Positions 47,501-59,899 of a stretch of DNA of 64,000 bases are shown piece by piece; within the stretch, counting starts at the first letter, position 1, and every line of letters starts with the position of its first letter. The position numbers were made by a program, and so were the translations under genes. Below the pieces are notes generated by a model that was not told the origin of the DNA, did not search any database, and worked only from the letters and a program-made list of their open reading frames with translations. Origin of the DNA: Bimastos eiseni (lineage: Eukaryota > Annelida > Clitellata > Crassiclitellata > Lumbricidae); contig OY365806.1 in NCBI GenBank assembly GCA_959347315.1, forward strand, positions 36,822,264 to 36,886,263. Direction: 5' to 3'.

Positions 47501-50500
47501 TCTTTCTTTCTTTCTTCTTCTTCATCAACAGATTCTACTTCTTCTTCATTTTCCTGTTTCTTCATTGCACGCTTCTTCTTATGCGCATTCTTCCTCGTGG
47601 CATTCGTCTTCGTCCTTGCATCTTCTTCTTTTATTCGATTTGTTCTTTTCACATTCGTCTTTTGTTTCTTCGTATTTTTTATTCATCTTCTCATTTTTGG
47701 TTTTCTATTTCTTCTTCTTCTTCTTCAAGTGATTTCCAAAGTTAGATTTAATTCAAATTAATGATAAACTGTCAACAAATCATTCTAAGCCTAGAAATCC
47801 TCTGTCGACGACTTTCGCAATCGTAATCGTTAGTCAATCGGGTTTCAAAACATTGACTTATATCGCATCGTATACTCGAATAAAGACATGCATTACAGCC
47901 CGAGATCATCAGCTTATGTTAAAAACAATCAGATCATCATCAACGACAAAAGCTTCTGAATTGTCACAATACGCAAATGAACGAATCAATCGAAGTCATT
48001 TACTAACTAAAACTTTCAACTTAGGCCTAACACACGACAGACCACTTGTACCAAATCTGTTTGGCTCTTCTAAGGAGCCATAGACGCATTGTTCATTTTA
48101 TAGGCTCTTTCAAGCAGGGGTGCAAAAAATCAAGATTTTTAACAAATCAAAAGTTGTTTCTTTGGTTTTTTTGGCTTTTTGGTTTTTTGGTTTTTAGTTT
48201 TCCTGTGGATCTTGTCACAACAATTTTTTTATAAAGAGCATCAAACACAGCATTGAAAAGAGCTCCAACTTGTTTATATAATTATTTTAGCTTGATTTCG
48301 GACTGAATAACACAATTAGTAATATAATAGTAATATTTAGTAAATTAAAAAATATATATATTTAAAAAACCCAAAAATGCTTTTAGGTTTTGTTTGTAAA
48401 AAACCAAAAAACCAAATAACCAAAAAACCAACATGTTTGCAGCCCTGCTTTCGCGACAAGTCAATGGCTACAGCTGAGGTAACAATTTGCGCTCGAACGC
48501 CAACAAATTGTAAACAAATTAAACCGCTATAAGATCAAGTAATGCGGTCACAGATCGTTGCACGTCACACTCGTAACCAAGTGAATAAAGGATAAGTTAT
48601 CGACATTGAGCCATGGAAATTTCAGCTATGACCTAACAACTCGCGCTCATTCAAGAGGAAATCCTGCCATGATTGTCTATTATATAATCTGCAGAGTTGT
48701 ATGGTCTCGAGACAGTGTCTCGGTCTCGGAAGCCTGCTGTCTCGGTCTCGGTCTCGAGGTAGTGTCTCGAAGTTTTAGAAACTGTCTTGAAATGAAAGTC
48801 TTGTTCTGTCTCGAACAAGCGGTCTCGATAAGTTTCGCGTGAACTGTCTTAAATTCTTGCGCGCAACATAAAAACTGTTCTCAGGAATTTGTACTATATA
48901 CATTATAAGTTTCAAATTGAAATTACAAATAAACATTATTCCCGAAAACTGTACACTAGCATTTTACGGCATTTTATATAGGATCATTTGTCTTTTACTG
49001 TCTCGTACTGCCTTGAACCTAGTGTCTCGGTCTCGGTCTCGGCACCTCACTGTCTCGGTCTCGTCTTGGTCTTGAAGTTTCAAGTCTTGCATACAACACT
49101 GATAATCTTCCCCAATAACTCCTTCATCGCCAATGTATTCTATGTTCATTATAATTCGAGATTAGCAACTGAATGTATCGCCTCAAATACAAGTTTTAAC
49201 CCTTGGTTAATGATGCACTGAATTAGAAAGCGTTGCTGTTTTTTGAAAACGGTGTATTACATCCAGAAAGAAGAAGCATCCGTGTAGCATTCTGGGAGAA
49301 TTGCCGAGACGTCTGGAATTCGAGCGACGCCCAGTCTGCATGCAGCCTCAGTGACTGGCATAAATTAATCACGTGATTCTCCTCCTGCAGGTTCCCCTAC
49401 TCTTCTACATGTATTCTCCTTCTCCTTTTGTCATTATGTACTCTTCTTTCCTCTGTTATTTCTCCATTTCTTGTTCCACCTCCTACCCCTCGGGTTTTCT
49501 AACTGCTGCTTCTGCTACTCAAAAAACATGAGTGAACGAGGATAGAACATGAGAGTAGCCAAACGAGGAGAAGGAGGAGGAGGAAGAAGAAAGTGAAATT
49601 AGTGCAGCTGCGATCGAGAACGTAGCCGAAGAAAGAAGAAGGAAAGTAAGAAACGAGAAATGAATACAAATAGGAAAACAAAGAAAGCTTAGATTATAGT
49701 AAGGTGGCAGATGAAGACAACAATGACGAGAGAAAATGATTATTAAAAGGTGAGTCATTTGAAGGAAAGATGAAAATAAAGGAAGAGGAACAGTGATCTT
49801 GGTAAACGACGAGAAGGAGGTAGAGGAGGAAGAGGAGGAGTACTGTAGAGGTTGGAATAAAGAAAACAGAAACCTGGATGTGGAAGGTGTTAGGTATTGT
49901 CATGAAGCCTTGATAGGGAGCAGAAAGACATGAACGGCGAGAGTGGGACTAATAACGAGCAATAACTTGGTAGAGAAGAATTGAAGGAAGAATTAAAGGA
50001 GAAAATGGGAGACGAGGAAAGGCGCAGGAAGCCACGAACATACATGTACGTAGAACTGTACACGAAAATAGATTCATCATCATCATGATCATCATCTAAT
50101 TAACCTAGCGGCCTAAATGTAACGAATCAATCAGGCAGACAAATAGACAGACAGACACACAGACACACATAACGCAAGCTTGAAGAAAGACCAACAGACT
50201 CGCGCACAGACGTTTTAGAGTGTCACGCTATGCAGACACGAGCAGACAGGCAGACAGACAAGCACACTGACAGGCAGACAGACAAGCACACTGACAGGCA
50301 AGCTGCAGATAGTAATGGAATGCTGATAGACAAACACATGGCCCAACACACGCGCAGGTAAACGGGTATCAAATTTGAAGGGCAGACAAGTTGGCCGGCA
50401 AATAAGTAGAGTCATTGAGCCACACACACAGGAAGGCATACATGTAGGGACTGTCGGCGCTCCCAGACAAATTCACCTCACGATTACGAGGAAGATGTTA

Positions 50501-53500
50501 CTTAAGACGAAAGCTGAGGCGAATTTAATTAGGAGTTTTTATTTGAAGTTAAGGAGAACTGGACGAAGTCGATCATAAACGCTTCGTAGGCATTCAACAC
50601 ATGCAGTTTTCGTACACACAGCAATCTCTAACATCACCATTCACCAGTGTCGTCATCATCACCACCACCAGTGTCATCGTCATCACCACCGGCGTCATCA
50701 TTATCACCACAACCAACGTCGTCATCATCATCTCCACCACCATCTAACCACTTCGGCACCCACCTACATTTCCACTTAACCACACGCCTGCATACACTTG
50801 CTACCAGCAACCAAATCGCCGACCCATCATATTGCCTCAACCAAGGATCGCTTACAAATATTTTCCTCGCAGTGGTTAACGACAACCCCAGCCAACAACC
50901 ACCAGCCCACATCTACTGCTTAACCATTGACCTACAATTAACCACACAAAACACCTAATCATAAACTGCGTCACTTTCTACGGACGCCGACCGTCCAATA
51001 AACTCTAAACCAAAGGGAATTCGCTCAAACATTCTATGCCATCGTCTTAAGACTATTAATTTTTATTACTCGCTCAATCGATACACCACCCATCTTTTTT
51101 ATCAAAGCCGAGCGTCAACAAACATCACACCACCACCCCATCCACCTTCGTTCCACCCAGGCTTTCATGACATCCCACGTACGTCCGTCCGTCCGATCAG
51201 CTGCAGGGATGCATTGTTTCTCGGGCATTGTGTCGGCATGCGTCCATTGTTCTGCGCTGTGTGTTGTCCAATGCCTCAGTGATGTCAATAATGTAATTTC
51301 CATGCGCGGTGTATTCAAAGGAGGGAAGAAGCAGAAAATAAGCAAATGAAGAGAAACGCAGCCAGAGGAGAAAAGAACGGAAGAAAAGACAATAGCAGTC
51401 CGAGGGAGAGTTGGATGTATGAAAGAAATGCGGTGGGACAAAAGGGTGTATTAATGATGTCCATAGAGACAGTTTACAATCACGCCCCACACTGATTAAA
51501 CGATTTCATAGTAATTTACTACTCAAAGTAGAGAACGCACGTAGGCCTACGTGAATGGACGCACATACATATTATCAGCTACACTGTAGGCCTAATAGTG
51601 GAGTCTGGCACGCATCAAAACAAAACAAAATTAGGCACGAGTTTAGTCTGAACATCAGATTGAGCGCTACTCTGATTGTTAGTGCAGCATATTTTATGAA
51701 AGTGCTTTCTCCGCTGTTATTTATTTACGGTTTTGCTCATGTAAATGTAATGTAATGTAAATTCTCGAAAATTTCTCAGCGTCCACAAAAGTCGCGTCAG
51801 GGAGATCAGCTTATTCACCGGCGCATTGCTCTAATAAAATGATACCAGAAGACGTAGTTTCTGGTGATGAACGTCGGTGATATCACAGCTACACTTGTTA
51901 TTGTTGACCAACGAATTTATCAGTAATCGACTGACTCCAAGAGCATTCAGAGTATGATTAATATTATGCTTCAATGCAACAATCGTTGATCATTCATAAA
52001 TTCATATCCTGTTTGACGAGAATAGAAAAATTGTCTTATTACTTCTGGAAATAATAGCGATACATTGGGCATTTCGTAGACATTGATTTTGAAGTATCGT
52101 TTTCTCTATGATAGCATTATCGTAATCAATTTAACTGTTTTGTCTTCGTTGAAAGCATCGTTTGACAGACGAAGTGAATTTTTTAATCGTGACTAAGTGA
52201 AGTAGATCGTCGTCCAATGAAATCTAGTCGACGATTGAGTCCCTTTTCAAGAACGAACAATCGTTCTGCACTGCTGCAGTTCTGCTGCTGCATTGCTACA
52301 GCAATTACACCGTTCGTAGGCTACTGATGTTGTTGCTGCTGCTGCAGCTGTGGCTGTGGCAGCAGCTGATGGAAGGACAGACAGATGAATGTTTAATAAA
52401 GTCGTCAAGTTCCACTAGGGTTCTAAATTAAGGGTCTTGCGTTCGACAGATCAGCGCTGAATACAGCACACAGAAAGACACACATACACACAGGCGCATC
52501 ATGGCACACCGACAAATTGGCAGGCGGGCACATTGACAGACAGTGGACGTGGAATGAAAGCGGATAGATGAGTAGACAGACAATGGAATAGCGGGAGGGT
52601 GGCCAGAGAAAAGGACTAACCCCCCTCCCCCCACCCCTAAGGATGCGACCGCGACAAAGACATTAACAGAACGGGATAGACATCGAATAGCAGAGAGAAT
52701 TAGAGAGAGAGAGAATTATGTACCAGATAACGTTTGTAGTCAAAGAGTGTAAAAGGGTGAGACATACATGTATATGACGACGAAAAAGTAGAAATGCTGA
52801 ATATAGATTAAGAGAGAGAGAGAGAGAGGGAGGGAGGGACAGACAGACAGAGACAGAGACAGACAGAGACAGAGACAGAAAGAGAGAGAGAGAGCAGTAC
52901 ATTTGGAATAGTTGTCAGAGAAGCAACAGAATAATATATATATATATGTTTGTGAATGAGGGAATGGCACATAGACAGACAGAGAAGCAAACAGCCAGAC
53001 ACTCTCAGCCATACGGAAGGATAGATCTATGGTGAGACTCGATGACCTCAGCTTAAGACAGGCGGTCAGTCTGTCTCGGTCTCGATCCGGTAAAGCGATT
53101 GACAATCCGGGCTCTTATCTTCTATGCCGTTTTCTGCCTTTAGTACTACAGCCTTTCTCTCTCTTCTGTCTCTCTGTCTCTCTCTCTTTCACTCTCTCTG
53201 TCCCTGTCTATGTCTCTGTCTCTGTCTGTCTGTCTGTCTTTCTTTCTCTCAGGGCTCGTTTTAATTAGGTCCAGCTGGGTCGACGGCATAAACACGAGCT
53301 TCTGTGGAAACCGACATTTTCTGTGTCTAGTGGAAATCGATGGTAATTTGTAGTTGCTACCGACGAGCATATAGCTCTGAATGAACAGAGTACCGCTTCA
53401 AGCCATGCTGGGAGCTAGGGCACCAGCCGTTACCATAAATATACGCAAAATGGGGCAACTGGCGGACGCCGTATCGATGTATCGATTATCGATCGAATCG

Positions 53501-53926
53501 ATTCATTACTAGAATCGAATGTTGGCCGATTGCGTTTAAAGCGTCATTCAGGTCAATTGATCCTTCTGAATGGACGGGAAAGGACGAGCCTTGTAGCGGA
53601 AGCTGACAACTGAACAAATGTTCCGATCTCAACAAAGACACCATTTGTACCGACGATCCTTACATGTTCAACGGACGTTTGCCACTTCCGACAGACCATT
53701 AGGCTAATTAATTTTGACTTAGGCTATTCGTCTTAATATACGCTGGTGCTGCATCACTTGGCAGAACTATTGAGAAATTGATGGAGATGATTATTTGGCC
53801 CGTATTATTATCATTACTACTATTATTTTTTAGATTATTATTATCATATTTATTCGTGAACCAAAGGACATGGATACAGACTCATTAGTTCGTTATTAAA
53901 TACGTTAATTATTATTATTATTGTTA

Positions 53927-53972
<46 letters not shown>

Positions 53973-56900
53973 CATCAGTATTATTTTAATCGTCGTTATT
54001 ACCATTATTATCACTATTTTCTTAAACCCTCAAAATGAAATGATTCATGATAGTGATAGTGAATGGCAGAAAATTTATGACAATGGTACATTATTTTTAT
54101 TTAGTTTATTCGACAGCAGGAGTCATATTATAGACTAAGAATACTGCGGGCAATAGGCCTACTGTTCACGGTAGTGAATGTCATTATCATGTCTATTTAG
54201 TGTTGATGTGTATACATGTATAGTGGCAAATTATATAGGCCCTAAACACGCTGTACGTCGTGACTTATGGCTTGCAGAGCCATTGCAACAATATCGTGAA
54301 TTAAAAGACTCTCACTTTCTGTATACATAAATGCCCAGTACAGACAGCTTTTATCCACCATTTCCATAAAGCGCATGGAGGTCAATCTTGATCCCTTTTC
54401 AGCTGGAAAAATTACCTTTGTGTCGAACAGTTTTTCACCACCACTGACTAAGAGACAGTCACAAAATAGATCTAGACGTCTAGGAAAGTCAGCTCAATTT
54501 TTTTCTTGAAGATAGATTTGATATATATGTCGATAAAGCTGTTTTTGTCAGAATATACTTTGTGGAAGACTTTGGTCAGCGACATATCATCCTCAATAAG
54601 CTGCTCTTCTAGCTTATGCAGCGAAATTAAATTAACTGGAAAACTAAGCAGCAAAGTCTTCATATAAAACTGATGGTTATGGTTAGTGCTGCTCGATTGC
54701 TCGAACTACCCTTTGACTGATCATTACTTATATTGGAAGGAAACGGTGTGTTTAAAACTCGTCTCTTTGTATCAGTTGGTCATCAGGTCAGTCTCATTTC
54801 TGCAATCGATCAGTTTCAACCTCCTTTTGTCGCCCATTTGTAATCCACACTCAATAGTGTTTCTTTGGCTTTTACTTAGTATTTATATTTCATGCAACTT
54901 GTGACGGATTCAGCGAGCAACTTGGCTAGTGTGATTCATAAAGACATTCCTCCCCAAAAACATGGCACGGTAGCAACGTCGAACGGAATTACTCCACCTA
55001 TTACGCTCCTGTGTTCTAGTATCTTCATGATTATAGTCTCATTCGCCGTACAGCGCCATCCATGCAGTTATTTTTGACAAACTCTGACAACGTGAGGTTC
55101 TGCATAAGCCATGGTCTGATTGGCTTATGCGTAAATCTATAGCACTGAGCTCAAGTGTAATCGATAGATGTCAGACTGAATGAGATTTCAATCAACCGAT
55201 CAATCAAAAAATAAATCAATAAGCTTTATCGGCTACAGTAATCTATAAGATAATCTACTGCCAGGAAAGGAAACTATGAAGATAATCTAAAGAGTGAATG
55301 AAACTTTTCGGGGAGAAAGCAGACGAATATTTCCCTGCATCAGCTATGATGGTCAGCGAACGATGTCTAATTGAGTGAACAAGTGAGCCTTACCGAAGAC
55401 AAATTTTGTTGAGCTTAGGAATTTTGGATATTTACCTTACATTAATATGGCGTTCATTTGTGGCAGATGATAGGCAGATGAAAGCTAAAAATCAAAGGTG
55501 CGTCATGTATATGCCCAAATGGCTTTCATGGTCTGAACAGTAGAGAACATGTATGGAGAAGGCGTCCATGTTTATGGAAAGACCGGATCATGACATGGAG
55601 CAGATGGGTTGTAAAAGCAAGTGAAGTGGTGGGTAATGATGGGATAGTTGATGATCAAAAGAAGTACATAGAAGTACATGCTCTATGCCGTCGTCTCGAC
55701 GGCATAGAGCAATATGATCGTGATATTACCAATCTGGCTACGAAACAGACATATTGAACCAGATCAAATGCCGATAATAAGAATTCTGAAGCTAATGTAT
55801 AAGCGAGGATGACAACAAGTATAGGCCAGTTAGAGTAATTGATAATTAACAGCAACTGATGAGGTGTATAGAGGCGGCTGTGGAAAGGAGTGGCGAATTT
55901 CTTTAATGAAACGAATTGAGGACTGTAATTAGAAGAAGAGGAGGAGATGGTAGACACTGAAGATAGCTAGATTCGCCTAAGGCAATGTAATATTAGGCGC
56001 ACATTCAAATACTGTAAAATTTATTAGCAGTAAGTAATTCGTCAGCAGGCATAAGGCTCAGTTAACATCCCAAACGCCAGAGAAACCTGAATATAACAAC
56101 CGATAAGATCATCCGGACAATTTGCATGACGTTCCATGATTCATTACATTCATCATCATCATCATCTTCATCTCCTGACACCAGCCATTTGGTGATGTGT
56201 ACAAATGAATCATTTCCATTGTCCTTGGGCATTTGTCAAATCTATTGTCAAATCAATTGTCAAATCTATTGTCAAATCTATTGTCAAATCTATTGCTCCC
56301 CTTAATGTCTGTCCAAGTGATGTATAATGTCCTCCTCATGTTGTCTAACGTATTCTTGGCCTGCCTTCCGTGGATTATTTGCTAAGCTGCTCATAAAATG
56401 CATTAATTTCTTACTCCGTATAGTTGCTGACGTCAGGCATAGAATTCAATGACAGTCGTCTTGGCAAATTCAATAGGAAAGTAAAACCCTAATTAGGGAC
56501 CAAGATTCCATTGTAGGGGCACCCTTTCATGGATAAGGGACAACGACGTGGTGGGGTGGTCAGCGCTAAGGAGTACCTTCGAACTTTAATTTTTGAATAA
56601 TGACAAATTAGACAAGTTGCATATCTCTTGCGGTATTTGGTTATAAGCTGCTGTGTCGGCGGAGGTGATTGGGAGAATTGGCGGGTTAAGGTGCGGGAAA
56701 ACTTAGGCCTGGGTCTATAGCTGCTAGCATTTCGAAGACTGCAAGAGTTGAATTGCAGAACAGCATTAAAATAATTATCAAAGCATGCGGTAGTAGATGG
56801 TTTAGGTGTTGGTGAATTCATTCAATTGAAGTAGTGTTATTTGCATGACAGTGGATATATTATATGTAAATAGGAGCCAATGCTGATGGAAGAAGGACGT

Positions 56901-57022
56901 ATGATGTTTCGATGGATAATTCTAAAGGCTCTGTTTTGAAGAAGTTGCAGTCGTTTGGGGCGAGTGGGATAATTTGACGCCTATGCCATATTGCAATAGG
57001 TCAGATAAGGTTGGACCGGACT

Positions 57023-57065
<43 letters not shown>

Positions 57066-59834
57066 ATACATACATATATATTATATATATACTGCAGCTT
57101 AACTCTGTTACGCAGATATGAACGCGAATTGTGAATATATATATATATATATATGTACATGATGAGAATATACTTAATTACCTTTTTGCTGGCTGCAGTT
57201 GGCCTTTCCCTCGTCGTCACGCCATCCACAAATATCCGGCGGGAGAGGGGCTAATACTGGTTTAGGGATGAAAGGGCGGGAACGTTAGGGATACAGCCGT
57301 GTGGATAGGGAAGAATTTGCTATGTACGCGAATAGCGCTGGACGACAGACAGTCGACAGGAATAGCGCAACTTATACAGTCACGCGAATTGTGAATTTGG
57401 TGTGGAACAAAATGGTCGATATATTATGCGGAGGTGGAATGTCACCGTTGACGATCTCAATACGCGATCTGTTTACTCTAGTGCAGTGTCAGTCGTTAAT
57501 TATCGCGTCATCGCGGATTCTTATTTGTTACGTCATTATTGATTATTCAGTTTCTGGTTTTTTTATTGTAGTGACAAGCGCTCACTTTCGTAGCGCATCT
57601 CCAAGAAAACTCACCCGTAGAGCGTTTTATCCCGCTACAAATAACGCGGCAATAGGGACAACAATTTCGGCTTTACTGTTGCGGTAAGAATGCGGTAATG
57701 GAGCATGAACCAACGATAAAACCGCGGTATAATGGTAGCTATTGTAGCTCTATGGCCTATAGTCCTATACCGCTACTCTATAATACTGAGCCCGTAATCA
57801 CTGCGCACAAAAGCTTACATTCGAATAAAAATAGGCCTACCGCAGGCTGACAGTTTAGCACGGAAAACAGTTATAAAGCGGATGGTATTACGATGGAGTT
57901 TAACGTCATGGATAAATTACGTATTTTGACTTTTATGGTACGCTAGGCTTCCATAATCTATGAATGTGACTTATTTTAAGAACAAATTGCGGTTCCAAAT
58001 TGGTATAATAAAGGATACGCGAGCTTACTTCGTACATGCAACCATGTATCACTCTTCTTATATGGAGGCTTCGAGACGGAACTATTGTGGCCTCCTACAT
58101 ATATATGAAATATACGCGGATCCGTCAGAATCAGGTGACATCCTTTCACTTTGGAATCAGAAGGCCGATACGTGGCTACTTGCTGTGGTGGCAAGAACAC
58201 TTCTGGCCATCCCTGCCACAGGTGCATCAACTGAAAGAATCGGCACACTGTCACACTGTAGAGTATCGACGACTCAATTTAGTGGGGAATCGGTCAATGA
58301 TTTGTTAATTCAATATTGAATAAGCAAACATAAATTTTAATAATTCAAGTGACGATTTGTCTTTAAGTTCTGAATTACTTCGTGGTGTAATAGTAAATTG
58401 TCATTCTTACAGCTACAACTAAAGGTCAGAGGTGATATTGAGGACTTGAGATGGAGAGTTGTTAATTTCCTGCAGCTGTTAATTAAGTTAACTATAGTTA
58501 CAAATGGTCAGAATTTGGTAATTGCAAACTTTCGAAAGGATCTTCTGTTTTTTGTGTTATGTTTTTTTTTATTAATTCAATCAGCAATGCGAATAACAAT
58601 GCAAGATAAAACTGCTTTTAAAATTTAAATAGTGAAAAGTTTTGCGGAGAGTGTGAATTGGTTGTTGCGTGGGACTGAATTATCTCCCTGCATCACTCTC
58701 TGGTATCTACACACCTACAGAGATGCTCCCGACCTAATCATCGTCGAACAGACTTGTCTTCAACCGAAATAGAGGCATAAATAGGAGAAGAAGCAAAGAG
58801 AAGAAGCTCATGACAGACTGATTCATAATGAGAAGCAGATCGCGGCGAATTCTCCGCGTGGCATGCGAATGGGAGTAATCACTATTGTTGCTGAGCAAGG
58901 TGGTCTGCGGCCAAGTTAAGGGTCACATTCATTCATGACAACCTAAGGTAGGACGGAAACGAACAGGCACTAATGATCAGTTATATCAACAGTTATACCA
59001 ACGCAGCAGCATGATGATTATGATGATGATGATGATGATGATGACGATGACGATAACGATGACGATGACGATGATGATGACGATGACGATGATGATGACC
59101 TTCATATCGATGTGTCTTCGCGTGGGCGACCAATTGATCTCATCCCGCTTTTAGTTAGAAACACGATTAACATTTGAATCCAACCAATCAGCGGAGATAC
59201 ATCTTTAATAACGGATTGACTTTGATTAATCCATGAGAGAAAGCCTGCATAAATGGCAATATACTGTAATCCACCCTAGATATATACGTTAATGCATGTA
59301 GGAAATGTTGATGTAGTTCAGGCAAGGAACAGATGATAAGGGTGTATATAGTGTTCATTAGTTATTACGTCTTCTGATATTCATTATTAAATATGTATCT
59401 AGTATACGTTATGAGTCAATACGTCATAATGGTATTCACAACGTCATGACTCATTATGGTATTCTTAATAGTGCATATCAATTATTATTCAGTCATTACG
59501 TCGTCATTATTCAATGCGTTTACACCTCTTGTAGACCCATCTAGCATTTGTTAGTCATCGTTTCCACTGTTATTCTTAATTATTCACTAGGCGTTATGTT
59601 ATCCTGCAGTCATTATGATGTCATTGATCATTAGTGCCATCAATTAATTTGGTGCTTTAATCATTAGGCCTACGTCATCTTGTTATAAACACGTCATGCG
59701 GTATTTATTATTTGTTTAGTAATTTCTGATTATTTGTATTTTCAGTCATTGGCAATTACGCCGTTGTCGGCGGCAGTAGGCCTACGCGTTCGTCATTTAT
59801 AGTGTCGTCATTATTATTATTATTATTATTATTA

Positions 59835-59899
<65 letters not shown>

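Noticed and set aside
49499..49903. Hydrophobic minus-strand frames suggesting a small membrane protein
   Set aside because: Hydrophobicity results from the purine-rich plus strand. Frames are short and overlapping.
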